Origin: Drosophila miranda
Taxonomy: Eukaryota > Arthropoda > Insecta > Diptera > Drosophilidae
Reading direction: 5' to 3'
Assembly: GCF_003369915.1 (NCBI RefSeq)
Contig: NC_046675.1
Coordinates: 17,856,001-17,920,000 of the forward strand
DNA length: 64,000 nucleotides
Below the pieces are notes generated by a model that did no database searches, had not been told where the DNA came from, and worked only from the letters and a program-made list of their open reading frames with translations. Position 1 is the first letter of the stretch, and the number at the start of each line of letters is the position of its first letter. Below, piece after piece: positions 51,801 through 63,741 of the stretch. The position numbers were made by a program, and so were the translations under genes.

Positions 51801-52620
51801 GTTTCCCAGAGGTCAACGCCGGCTAGCTGTCGAACCCCAGGGCTGGGTGGTGCCCCTTGCCCGCCAAATGTAGACAAAGATGGAGACTTACTACTTCTGA
51901 GGACATCGAACCTAACAACAAACCAAAGACAAAGAAAACAATAAACAGACGGCTGTCAAGTGGGTGAAGTTTGGGTGTGCCACAACCCAACGTTAATTTC
52001 GGCCACCCTCTGCTGGAACGGCTGCGGCTGGCCTAATCCATAGCTTACGCCACACGTCCTCGCTCTATTTGAATTTACTGCATCATGTTTAAATGTATAG
52101 CTTTAATAATAATAGATTGACAACTTCATCTTTCTCATAAATAACTATATATACGCAAAATTATCACTAACAAAAAAAACACCAAAACGTTCGACACCAA
52201 GTGTACCTTGGTGCTGCTGAAATTTTGTTCAACCGCCAGGGGTTTCCTGACCCATACGTAATGGATCATGTAGAGATGAATGGATCCACCTTTTCTTGAG
52301 ATAATTTAGCTCAGGCCTCTACGGAGACTGACCTACCAAGAGCTCTTGTTAAGGGTCCCCGGGACAAGAACAACAGACAATGATTAGATTTCCACATATC
52401 ACCCGACCAAACACGATGGACTGACGGGACCCCCGCGTCACCCACTCAGGGTTAATCTTCTGCAACTGAAACAGCTGATTGCAGATTTCGGTTCGTGAAT
52501 GGTGTTGGTGTTTTTAAAAATTTAGATCGGCAAGATGGGCGGTTTAACATAACCGCTTAAGCTTAGAATAAATACTAAATACTAAACAAAGGACAACACA
52601 AGGAACAAAATAACATTTAA
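51801..52620. other. unassigned stretch
   Basis: No coding block is recognised. The DNA may be transposon flank or untranslated sequence of the R1-clade element that follows on the minus strand. A small hairpin-like CACCAAGTGTACCTTGGTGC lies at about 52195-52214. Confidence 0.35.
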
Positions 52621-52625
52621 TGTGG

Positions 52626-54152
52626 AAGGTGTTTGGCGTGTAGATTATGTTATTTTGTGTAAATTCAAAGGACGTGGGCGATCGCTGGCCGTGGCCGGTC
52701 GGATACCGTGCGGAATGCATACACACAGGGCTCCCAGTCGATATGTTGCTTGGATGTTCCTCACATATGCTTTTGTGTTGACCGCCTTCGCCCAGACCGC
52801 TGCACCGTACAGTACTGTCGCCTTTAGCACGTTGTGTAGTAGGAGCCGCCGTCCTTGCTACGGGCCCCTCGTGTTGAGCATTATTTTGTTAAGTGCCCTG
52901 CCCAACGCTGCAGCTCTTTTGCTCACCTGGCTGAGATGCTCACGATAGCTCCCTTTGGTTCTCCGCATACTCCTGCCTTAGTGGGATGCCCCCCTGAGGC
53001 ATGCTGGGGAAAAGGGTCTCCAGGATGTCCCTCATTTTTTCTGCTTCGACCGGTGCCTTCGGTTTCAGAGCATTCATTTTTTTTTATCACCACCTTGTAG
53101 GCCCTTCCCCAGATGTCATGCTCCGCTGAGTCGCAGAGTTCCAGAAAGCACTTCCGCTTGCTATCCCATTTCCGCCGCGAATCCTTGATCTGTGGGTTCC
53201 ACCAGTAAACAGTAACGTCTTTCCATGCTCGCGCTGCAGGCGTGCAGCACTGCCTCCATCACCCTGTCCGCCTCGCTAGAGGCATCAGCCGCTGGCGGGG
53301 GGGTGACCAGGTTCGCGGCAAATTCCCCTGGGTTGAAGGATCAGTCTTTGAAGCCTGAGGATTTCTTGCCTGGCCGGCTCTGCTGCCATTGGTTATTTCG
53401 CACCAGATTGCTATGTGATCGCTTGCCGTATAAATATCGCTCAGCTTCCACTTCGCACGCGTATATAGGGAGCTGCTGACGAAGGTCAGGTCTATGCACG
53501 ATCCGATGCCGCCCCTGTTGAAGGTGTGCTCGTTTCCTGCGTTCAGCAGGGCAATATCCAGTGAGGCCAGGCTCTCCAGTAGAATTCTTCCTCTGGCGTT
53601 TGTTGACGGGCAGCTCCAGTCCTCAGCCCAGGCGTTGAAATCCCCCGCTATCACCACTCCAGAATGACCTCTTGTGTCCTCGGCTAGCTCGTCTAGAACG
53701 TCCGAGAACTCGTTTGCCTGCAGGCTCGGCGGTAGGTAGCCACTGTATACCCAGAGTTCCTCGATCATGACTCTGAAGAAGTGATTTGCGGACTCCACTG
53801 ATTCCATCCGGCTCGGCCGTCTTCCGCAGACCCAGATCGCCGCCTTTCCTGTAGCGTCCACTGCAAAGTTGGCGTCATTCCTCGTCCTGTACGGCTCTCT
53901 AAGTATAGCGACGTCCACATTTATCTCCCTGATCGTTTGGCTCAACAGATCCTGAGCTGCCGCGCAATGGTTTAGGTTGAGTTGTAAAAACTTCATTTTA
54001 TACGCTTGGTACGTGAGCCTCCCTGCGCCATTAGGCAGGGACACACACAGTGTGTGTGTGTGTGTCTGGTTTTTTTGTGTTTTTTTCATGGATGCGACAT
54101 GGGGAGTGGAAATCTTCATGAGATACCAATGACCCGTGCCATTGGCATGCAC
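52626..54152 (-). pseudogene. R1-clade non-LTR retrotransposon, copy B (endonuclease retained, RT core deleted)
   Basis: On the minus strand the probable ORF2 start MKFLQLNLNHCAAAQDLL (53997) opens an apurinic endonuclease domain. It contains VDVAILREPYR, GVVIAGDFNAWAEDWSC, IDLTFVSSSLY and YTASDHIAIWC, all expected blocks in order (to about 53400). The frame then breaks; a linker with VYWWNPQIKDSRRKW follows near 53190. By 52830 the sequence is already in the C-terminal part (VLYGAAVWAKAV), so the reverse transcriptase core is missing. R1-clade (RT1/Waldo-type) is the best fit. Confidence 0.75.
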
Positions 54153-54199
54153 GATTCTTTGCTCTAGTCAAGTCATACGTACTAAAACCACCCCACACA

Positions 54200-55590
54200 C
54201 ATACACACCTCTTCCCCCAGCGGGATCACCGTTAGGTATTGCTTCGTGGCGAGGGGGGGGCCTATTCTAGGCCGCTACATGCCGCTCTTTCTCGCATCGT
54301 CTCAGGTCATCCTGGATGCGCTTGATGAGACGGTACACGTATATATAGTTATCCTCCGATGCTGTCATAAAGCTAACCAGCAACTCTGCTGGGGGGATAT
54401 TCTCCGTCCATGCTGCATATCTCTTACAGTCGTAAAGGGCATGCTCCGGGTCTTCGATTGCGGATGGGCACGTAGGGCAGTATGGGATGGTATCGTGCTT
54501 ATACTTATATAGGAAGCTACGATAGTCCGCATTGCCTCTGCTCCTTCCGATCCACTCTTTTGCGCTACTGATCAATTTATGCGTCCACCTCCCTCCCTTT
54601 GACGCTCTGATTCCACCGTTCCTGCCATGTTTCGATGGAGGCCTGTCGCGCTGTAATGCGGATGGCCGCCGTGCCGCCTATTGTTCCCCGCGTCGTACTC
54701 TTTTCGCACACTATTTTCATCTCCCTGGCCAGTATGTCCACGGGTATCATACCCGCTAGGACTAGTGCTGCGTCCTCGGACACAGTCCTGTAGGCCGAGA
54801 TGACCCTCAACGCGGCTAACCTGTATGGAGCAGCAGTAAGGATGGAGGACACTACGCTTGCCATCAGTCCTCAGCATCCAGTCTTTGGTCCACCAACATT
54901 TGGAAGCATGCGGGAGAGAGCTCCTTGCATCCTCGCTGCCTTCTGGCCAGCATACTCCACATGCGAGAGGAGGGTTAGGCGGTTGACCAACATCACTCCC
55001 AAATACTTGATGGAGTCTTGCGATTTTATCAGGTCTGCTCCTACTCGCACTGTGGCATACTGCGTCTGCTTCCTGCTCGTAATGAGGACTGCTTCCGTCT
55101 TGTGGCCAGCCAGATCCAGACCGGCTTCCCGCATCCATCCAGAAATTAGATCAATAGCTGTATTGGCTACCAATTCGACATTCTGGACCTCCTTAGCTAC
55201 AACGACTAGGGCTAGGTCGTCAGCGAAACCGATTAGCTGGCAGCCTGGGGGTAGCTGCAGTCTGAGCACGCTGTCGTACATGAGGTTCCACAGGAGCGGC
55301 CCCAAGACTGATCCTTGCGGGACTCCTGCTGTGACCTCGTACGCTATCTCTCCTTGGTCCGTCTCGTTGCCCAGCACCCTGTCCGAGAAGTAACTGGAGA
55401 TCATCCTCAGAAGGTATAGCGGTACCCCGATTCGGTACAACGCCGTCTCGATCCTTGACCAGTTGGCCGAGTTGAAAGCGTTTCGGATGTCCAGCGTCAC
55501 GATGGCACAGTACTCCTTGGTGCCCCACCTCTATCTTGTTCCTTCTATGGCCTTCGCTGCGATGTTAACTACCGCCATGATGGCGTCCAC
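54200..55590 (-). pseudogene. R1-clade non-LTR retrotransposon, copy A (5'-truncated, RT retained)
   Basis: The minus strand reads TLDIRNAFNSANWSRIETAL, then AGVPQGSVLGPLLWNLMYD and LIGFADDLALVVVAK (polymerase FADD motif, about 55220). IKYLGVMLVNRLTLL follows. After a frameshift it continues with ALRVISAYRTVSEDAALVLA and the terminal zinc-finger region CPTCPSAIEDPEHALYDC (about 54440), ending in a stop near 54267. The endonuclease half is missing. Copy B lies immediately downstream in the same orientation. Confidence 0.78.
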
Positions 55591-55620
55591 GGTCGAGCGG
55601 GTGTGTGTGTGTTGTGTGTA
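55590..55620 (+). repeat. (GT)n-rich microsatellite at the 5' end of the R1-clade copy A
   Basis: GGGTGTGTGTGTGTTGTGTG marks the truncation edge of copy A. AC/GT tracts also occur at 54045-54066 and 54190-54207 around the junction of copies A and B. Confidence 0.7.
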
Positions 55621-55649
55621 GGGTTGACAGGGTTGAAAGGGTAGACAAG

Positions 55650-57250
55650 CAAAACGACAACATGACAACAACACCAACACACCAATACAATAAACAAAAC
55701 AGTACAAGGCGTTCTAAATCATTAACTGATTGCCACAGAATTCAATAATGAAAAGACTGCCGATGGAAAATGGGAAGGGGCGGAAAAGTTTGGATTCACA
55801 AATGCAAATGATTTATTAGAAATTTTTAAAACAAAAAACAATAAAACAAACGATAGGACCTGACGACACCAGCAATTTCCTAATAAAAAAAAATTCAATT
55901 TAGACTAACATTGGTTACTTTCCACGAAAGTGGAAACAGTCTCAAATCTTACCGATTCCAAAACCAAATGCAGATCACACAAACTTAAAAGGGTATAGGC
56001 CCATCTCAGTATGGTCTGCCATAATCAACCTGTTTGAGAATATAATACTCGAACAAATAAAAACCCAACTCACAATAAACCAAACACTTAAAAATCGAAT
56101 TTAGAGAGGAAAGCTCAACCAGTCACTCTCTAGCCGTAGCCAACAATTTCATATATTCAAATCTAGAACGTGAAAAACCCACAATAGCCATAGCACTAGA
56201 TTTCGAAAAAGCTTTCGACACGGTATGGATAAATGGTCTAATTCACAAAATGCACACAACACACAAATTCAAACCAGCCATAACCAGAATCATCCTTAGC
56301 TACCTTAGCGATCGGTCTTTCTATGTAACCGACAACAACAATAAGTATAAATCAATTGTAAGAAACATAACAGCAGGAGTACCGCAAAAATCACTCCTAG
56401 CGCCCAACAGCTCAAATACAGCCACTACTCTAAGCAGATGACATACTGCTCCTGGCAACAGGGGCGAAGATGACAAGCGTAGAGACAGCCCTCAATGACT
56501 ATGCAAAACAGCTAGGGAAATACTGTGCAAAATGGCGAATCAAGTCAAACCCCACAAAATGTGAGGGATGCATGATTAAAGGGCCAAGAACAAGAGATTT
56601 ACACCAAAACATACGGACATCTCAACCCCAAAATTTACCTTGGCAATATAACACAAATTAAATTTAAACCTACATTAAAATATCTAGGCTTAACCTATGA
56701 CCAAAAACTAAGCTTCAATGCTATAATCCAATAATGCAATGAGAACGCAAAAATACAAATAGCCAACATAATAGCCGAATATAGACAAGAAAGAACAAAT
56801 AATAGAAATAAGAACACTAATATATAAAAAAGTATTACAGCCAATACTATCATACGGCACCTAGCATGGTTCAGCCTAAGCTCCATTCAAATGGAAAAAA
56901 TCAGAATTTTCGAAAGGCGTGCTATTAGACGCGCTATTGGCATCAGTGCCAAAAATCTAGTAACTAATCACTATATTTAATATATATATATAGTATATTA
57001 ACAATAAAAAGCTATACACTATTGCAAACATTAAAAGAATTGACTCAATAATGATATAAATAATAACAAAATTTGTAGAAAAATGCCCGACCTCTGCAAA
57101 GCCCTTGATCTTATATACATATGTACATAGATCAAAACAAACAAGACTATCTACATACTTTCCAAATGAACTATTAATAATAAGACATAGAGAACACCTT
57201 AAGGAATTAGGAATAACAACAAAAATAATTGAAATTTTAGAATAGTTTTT
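55650..57250 (+). pseudogene. jockey-clade non-LTR retrotransposon, heavily decayed
   Basis: Plus-strand blocks in several frames: KTADGKWEGAEKFGFTNAND (about 55760); the LDFEKAFDTVWINGL-type block (about 56200); HKFKPAITRIILSYLSDRSF; NITAGVPQKSLLAPN (56365-56405); ADDILLLATGAKMTSVE (about 56435); and KSNPTKCEGCMIKGP (56545). Many stops break it. It shares the ADGKW and KCE.C.IKGP signatures with the element at 31240, so it is a relative in the same clade but another family. Confidence 0.65.
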
Positions 57251-57476
57251 CTAAATACGAAAGGCCGAAAACTTGGGTGGCTGCAAAAATTGTCAAAACG
57301 ACGAAAAAAAGAGAGTATAAGGTTCGTGCTTCGAGTCAAGTGGCTTTATTCGACTCCCAACCTAGGATCCAGACAATTTCTTCTTAGCCTAGCTTGCACT
57401 AAACTTCATAAAACTCAATCAACTAATAACAATTATAATAAAATATCTAAAAAAAATCAATCAAATGGCGTTACAC

Positions 57477-59235
57477 CGGCCCCGTTAAAGGCCTGAAAGG
57501 CTTCAAGCCAGTGGCAGAAGCGCCAACTTGTGGATTGGCCTCCTGAATATGGCTCGGCTGCTCGTCCTTAGGTCGACCACCTTGACACTTCCGTGCTGCC
57601 CGGCGGTTGTGACGACAAAGCTTCCGACGAGCCACTCTTGAGGAGGCAGGTTGTGCTCGGTGACAATCCGAGGTCGCCCTCCTCGACGTTCGGCTTCTCT
57701 TGGTGCCACTTACATCTGCAAGCCCAGAACATACTCCCGGAACCATCGCTGTTTAGAAGACGGCAGTTCTTCCAGTGACCAAAACTTTTTTAGTGTGTTG
57801 CCGATATGTGTTACTGACTCTTCTCGACAACACAAACAGTTCCTCGCTTCTTGGGTGACAGTCACCTTTGGAGTGTATCTACCCGACACAATCCACCCGA
57901 GAAGCGTTTTCTGCAGAGTTAGATAGTCAGAGCCTTGTCTAGTTTGACAGATAAAAGTTCGGAAAATGTTTCTGCACTTATCAAAATATCTATCTTCTGT
58001 GGCTTTAAGAAATATGGGTCTATAAGTTAAGTTCATCGGGATTTTCCAATCACTCACGTTAAGTGTTTGATCAGGGTTATACTCCAAAATGGACCTTAAA
58101 ATACATAAACCGGCCGAAAATTCACTACCAGTAATTCGCGACTTCAGCACCGTGTGTATCTTTTTCTTGACTTGTGAACTGTATTCAACAATACCAAGAA
58201 AGTGGATACACGACTGATCCTTATGGATCTGTAAGTGCTAAGTCCTCTGTCCTCGACACTTTTTAGCTTTACATCGTACTACACAGTGGCCTTGTTACAG
58301 ACAATTGATGCATAGGGATGCAGTTTTTGCCAATTCGAACCTTTGCATTACTGCCAGCCGACCAAATGGACTGCAATATGTCAACAAATGGTCTTTCGCA
58401 TTGCAGTAGCTGCATTGTTGGTTTTTGGTATTCGCAGTAGAACACGCTCCGATTATGCGGCTTGCTTGGCACAGCTTTCAGCTCCTGCTTTGGCTTTTCC
58501 GAATTTTCGGCCGAAAGATGCTGAAGTCTGCGATATGGCAACTTTTCACAGTCAGCCCAAAGTGGCAGATTATTATAATCGGGCTGTTCTTTCCATTTCT
58601 GTTTGGTCACCGGGTCGACTCTGATCAACACGAGATGAATAATCATCGAATTCGAAATTTTTTTATCATCGCCTATCGACAACAATGAGCCATATATGGA
58701 TGAGGCGGTATCTATTAGGTTCCTTAAGGAAGATGCTGATTGCTGGGTCATTGTGGGAAGACTAAATAGGGCATCAATGGGATTTTTGAAGATCAGACAA
58801 TAATTATCGTAGACCCGTTTTAAGCTAGTGGTTGAACTTCTCGATAATTAGAATACTTTCGTCATTGTCAACCAGAGTCTCAAATAAACCTATAAAGTTT
58901 TTAAAGTCCGAACTACAGCAGTGCTAACTTCGGAAGCCGAGCACGAGTTGGGCCGCCATAAGGCTCAAATGAGAGTTTTTCCAACTCTCTCTAAACTCAT
59001 TGTCAACGTCTATATGATCAATCTCCTCTTGAAGTTTACATGCCGCGCCAATGCTACGCATCAGCGTTTCGAGCTGCACTCGATGCACACGAGCTCCGTC
59101 ATCACCAGCAGAATATCTGCCTTTGAAACGGCAGCTGCGCTCTTTCTTTAGCTCTTCAAGGACGATACTGTTATTGGCTCTTGAGGTCATATTGATTCTC
59201 AATACAATCAACTGAAAGCGAAAAGTCGTTTCCAA
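57477..59235 (-). pseudogene. BEL/Pao LTR retrotransposon with gag-protease joined to integrase C-terminus
   Basis: Minus-strand blocks in order. A gag start lies at 59235-58924. A capsid-like region (58751-58269) has SLRNLIDTASSIYGSLLSIG and VDPVTKQKWKEQ. A protease-to-RT segment (58150-57710) has LKSRITGSEFSAG and KTLLGWIVSGRYTPK, then LKKFWSLEELPS. Directly after comes an integrase C-terminal segment: REYVLGLQ, HNLPPQEWLVG, FRRPIHKLALLPL. The RT, RNase H and integrase core are absent. The element is defective. The LTRs were not delimited. Confidence 0.7.
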
Positions 59236-59279
59236 TAATCGAATTCAATGCCGAGGCACTCAATGAAAGAATGGGCAGT

Positions 59280-59780
59280 TTTAACCAAACGAGGTCATCA
59301 ATCAATATACCCGTCGCGTAGCTTAAGCGCCTACGCACCTAGCTCGTGTCGTACCCAAATGAGGTCAAAATGAATATACCCGCCAAATTTAGGGTATAGC
59401 GTCGCTTGGCTCAAGCGCGTAAACGAAAACCACACGAGAATATCAACAAACAGCAATGGTGGCAAGCGAAAGCGAAAAACACCGCTGCAGTTCTGAAGTT
59501 TGTATGCTGTGTGTTTGTATACGTTTTTAAGGGTTTACACGAATGGACGGCTAAATACCGGCTTAAGTATTGATTAGCGAAGCACGATTTTGTCTAAATT
59601 AATAGCTGGATTCTACTGACACCAAACTAATATACCCGACGAATACAGGGTAGCGCGTCACTTGGCGTTCGGTTTGGATCAAGGGCGTCAAACGATAAGA
59701 ATAGCGATAAGCAACGGTAAGGAGCGAAAGCGAAACGAAAATTCACCGCTGCAGCTGCATATTGGCTGACCCAACTATAT
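59280..59780. repeat. imperfect direct repeats upstream of the BEL gag relic
   Basis: The block AATATACCCG(C/A)C, then AGGGTA, then GCGTC(G/A)CTTGGC, GCGAAAGCGAAA and CACCGCTGCAG occurs at 59383-59500 and again at 59628-59760. A partial copy lies near 59305. Unit spacing is about 245 bp. It may be leader or LTR sequence of the BEL element. Confidence 0.55.
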
Positions 59781-60185
59781 GTATATTTTACCCAACGAAA
59801 ACGAGAAAGGGGGAGGGGTGACAGTGAGCTTTAAATTTTTACACAAATACCTCTTTATTAAATCGGAAAATCCAGGTGTACTACTCTTCTGGCGCTGGAT
59901 GCTCCCACTAATTGGCTGTTTTTTGGTATATGTAACATAGCAGGGTATTGCACGACCGACGCGGTGATTTGGCGTTTGTTTTTAGTTTTCTTTGCACACA
60001 CGATGCGGTCAATGGCAATTTATGTTGGGTACACATGTATGTATGTATGTATATGTATATGTTAGATTTTAATATATGTTTGCTTATCTATTTTTTGCTC
60101 GTGTCACTGTCACTATTGTCTTCCACCATTTTAAAACTTCTACGTTGAAAGTCCACCCGTGGGAGACCGTGCAATTTTAGAACAG
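59781..60185. other. short unassigned stretch
   Basis: AT-rich DNA with a TGTATGTATGTATATGTATA tract near 60040. No gene or clear element block is seen. Confidence 0.4.
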
Positions 60186-60370
60186 TTTTTATACCCGATA
60201 CTCAAAATGAGTATAGGGGTATATTAGTTTTGTGGTGAAAATGGATGTGTTAACGTTTCCGACCCCATAAAGTATACATATGTATACATATATTCTTGAT
60301 TAGCATCAATAGCCGAGTCGATTGAGCCATGTCTGTCTGTCCGCCTGTCCGGATGCTGCATATTTCACTC
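60186..60370 (-). repeat. dispersed repeat family A, minus-strand 3' end
   Basis: Starts with the complement of the family tail (TTTTTATACCCGATACTCAA followed by AATGAGTAT, the hairpin). It continues GTTTCCGACCCCATAAAGTA, then ATAGCCGAGTCGATTGAGCC. Truncated after the GACAGACA tract, next to the P-like copy. Confidence 0.75.
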
Positions 60371-60399
60371 GGATTAAGAAACCTGCATATGCATATCCA

Positions 60400-62655
60400 G
60401 GTGTGAGTGAGTGTTTGTTCAGCAAAGCAAAGTACAAAAAGCCTTTTAGGCTTTCATGATAAGAGATGGAAAATGATAAACTGGAAATACGTTTTAAGCT
60501 ATACTGTAACTGCAAATGGTATAAAACTCGAAGCCCTTTTAAATAAAGTGATGGCTAATATTGAACAAGCACAAGCCTTAGGGCTTAATGTACGACCAGC
60601 TATTTGCGACCAGGGCTCAAATAATAGAGCTGTTTTCAGAAGACTGGGAGTCGGCATTAAGAACCCCAGCTTTAAAGTGAAAGATAAAGACATATTTGCG
60701 ATTTACTATGTTCCACATTTGAATAAATCGCTAAGAAACATTGCCCGAAATATAAATCTTTATACCCCTGATGGCGATGTTTCATGGAAAATAGTCGAAG
60801 AACTGTATGAAATCGATTTCAGGAATTCAACGCGACACTGCCCGAAATGAACAACAAAGCATATACATATGTATATCCAAATAGCTTTGAAAAAATGACG
60901 GTCAAATATGCCACTCAAGTGTTTAGCCATAGAGTGGCCGCTGCTCTTCGAACAATGATTAGTTCTGGAGGCTTCTTAAAGTGCAAAGAAAATGCAGAAA
61001 CGACTGTCTAAATAGTCATGTCCTCTACGATAAAAACCCATTTAGGAGTGCACTGCAAGAAAAAAATCTTGTCAATGAGACCCTGTCGGATATGCGAAAA
61101 TATTTTGAAGAATTTAAATATCCACAGGAAGTCTACTGCATAAAGGGTATGATTTTAACAATCAACTCCATACTTTCATTGGTCCAAAATGTTTGGAGTG
61201 AAAGTGCTGAAGTTTTTTATATTTCTACATCCAAAGTAATCCAAGACCCATTAGAAAATTTATTTTCTTTAATCTGATCTCGCGGTGTTACCAACAATAA
61301 TCCAACTATGTATGAATTTAATGTAATTATTAGTAAAATGCTTTCTATGAAAGTTCTAACTTCCACTACAGTATCTGGGAACTGTTCGCCCGATGAAGAT
61401 ACGATGTTAATTAACATTATAAAAGATAATGTGTCAAGTTAGTCGGCATCAGAGTCTAAAACTTTTGATGACGATATCTTGATTTCCACTGGTTTAAATT
61501 TTCCGATCCGTGCTTTGTACACCGAAATCATCTGCTCAATCAGTTTGTATTGATTTTGATTAGAAAAAATTATAAATGGTTAACAGATAGGATGATAGGG
61601 AATCAAAATGCAAAATCATACGAGAAGAAGATCAAAATTTTGCGGCAGTAGGATTTTTTATTTCATTTTGTAAAATTTATGTATAAGTTTATTATATTTT
61701 CCTTATTTTTTATTTTCATTTATATGTACATACATATGTGCATATATCTAACAGATTTAATTTTAGGCGGGGAACATGGATGTGACTTAATTCGACTCAA
61801 AGGTCAGATTAATTTTTGACCCCATTTAATTTATAATGGCCTCCTCGTGGTGTTCCCTGGTACCGATCTTCAATCGGGAGCCAATTTGAGCGGCGACTTT
61901 AAGTACATATGTATGTATTTACGTATATACATATATGTAGTTACATATATGAACATGCTTAAGGTATATCCTCTATTTATAGAAAGAAATATATATGTAT
62001 ATTTATGCATATTTTATTTAAGTATATATTTTTTTTTTTCTCATATCGTATATTTGGATACATTATTTTAGTTGTAATAAAGTCGAGAACCGACGGCGTT
62101 TACATAATTTTTATAATTTATAATCAACCTGCTTATGATAAGGAAATAAATGTGCAATTATATTATTGTAATATTTTATATTTTGTGGTATAAATCAAAC
62201 AAATAACAGCTTTTATATTATTTCCCGCGCCCTAGTGTACCATACCCCCACTCCCTGCCCATTCTTCATTTATTTTGTGGCGGTAAGTCAGTTCATCAAA
62301 AGACCCAAAACAAGAACCAAACTCAAATTTCAGTTCTAGCGGCCAGCAATACTAAACACACACACGCAAAGTACGTGAGAATGCATGTGCACCCATACAC
62401 TAAAACATGCTGGTGGCAAAACAGAACCAGACCTGAGAGAGTTCAAAAAATCTGAAAAAGCATACAATCACATATTTTTGTCGAAACATATTGCGTGTGT
62501 ACTAACACATGCAAAGATGTTCTCTCTGCGTTCTCTCTCTGATGACGCGTCAGTACCCGAACGCCAGAGCCGAAGTCCCTGGGGTGCCCAGACCAAAACC
62601 CGTGTGTGACGCTTTCGTAGTACGAACTGGCACATCTATATACTGTATGGTTTGT
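60400..62655 (+). mobile_element. P-like THAP transposon, 5'-truncated copy
   Basis: Plus-strand transposase pieces: INWKYVLSYTVTANGIKLEA, then RPAICDQGSNNRAVFRRLGV and FAIYYVPHLNKSLRNIARN (60407-60850). After a frameshift NPFRSALQEKNLVNETL and MILTINSILSLVQNVW (60981-61277) follow, then the C-terminal FDDDILISTGLNFPIRALY (61466-61530, stop at about 61551). These are the central and C-terminal parts of a P-type transposase, and an in-frame TAG at 61441 and other breaks inactivate it. From 61429 to the terminus TATACTGTATGG (62639-62650) the DNA is nearly identical to 40672-39440 in reverse. The THAP domain and 5' end are missing. Confidence 0.8.
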
Positions 62656-63741
62656 GGTCCAATACTAGCAGGACACAAACTAACTAAATACCTCTTGTAA
62701 GAAAGTCCCCAAAAACAGAGGAGCAAAAGGCTGTACATTGCTGAGCACTCGGCCATGGCATAATGAAGTGGATAAAATCATGTCATTACTTTCATTAAAA
62801 ATTAAAAAAATATATATATATAAAATTGAATTATAAATTTTTTTGATGTGTTTTTATTGTTAGCTTATTTTTAAGCTTTTTTTTAATTTAGCTTATTCTA
62901 TATTATTTTTTCTTCAATCTAGCTTATGGTGACTCTCAAAATCTGGCAGCACTGGTACCCAGTGTGCCCGCAGCGCAACACAAACGGCCACATTACAAGC
63001 TGAATTTTGTATATAAACAAAGACTATACAATACCAAGATGTTGCATGAGCGACCAAAAAGCTGTTCTATGGCGGGTCCTAACATTAGGACCCAAAAGGC
63101 ACGAGGGAGCGCGCGGGGTTTCAATTCCCTTTTCGCCTGTACTTCGTCTCTACCGCGACCCCGCTGCCCATCGGTTTCGTCTGATCGGCAATGCCTTCAC
63201 CAGCAACGAAATAATTCTGGACTCCCGAGCCTCAGCACCGTCGAAGCGGTGGTCGCGAATCGCCGATGTCTTTGGAGCGGCACAGTGGGACCTTTGGCCG
63301 TCTCAGCTTGCTAAATTAGTTAGTGAATATGAGTTCAATTTGCACACTGAAAAAATGTTAAACTTTGAGTGCTTATATCTCCTAAACTAAAACTATCTTG
63401 AAAATTCGATTGGAAAATTCTCTGTTAGATGCGTGCATTAAATGTATCTAAATACAATGTTTTGACTATTTCGGCTGAGTCCCCACTGTGCCGCGCCAAA
63501 GACATCAGCGACCACGCTGCCCTACGGTTTCGGCACGCAGACACTGACATGCTTTCAGTGCGCTTGTGTGTGAAGCTAAATGCCGTATATGCTGCGGGCG
63601 AAACCGGTTTATGGCCGTGCCGACCTAGGACATACACACATATACACAACTACAAGCATATTTCTGGGTTGGCTCGAGCTCGTGCCAGTCTCGCTGCTTC
63701 ACTTCTTGTTTAGCAATCATTGCAATCAGTTGTAAAAAAAT
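62656..63741. other. stretch between the P-like element and the THAP coding start
   Basis: The AT-rich left part (to 62940) carries no signal. From 62940 to 63720 GC content rises and open frames appear on both strands, for example 63007-63390 ending KRWSRIADVFGAAQWDLWPS. I recognise no family. It could be the promoter/5' region of the THAP gene at 63742. Confidence 0.35.

Noticed and set aside
40000..62071. Identical 74-codon frames at 40000-40224 (minus) and 61847-62071 (plus)
   Set aside because: Not a gene: low-complexity Tyr/Ile/Phe product from AT-rich non-coding DNA. The identity reflects the duplicated P-like element end.
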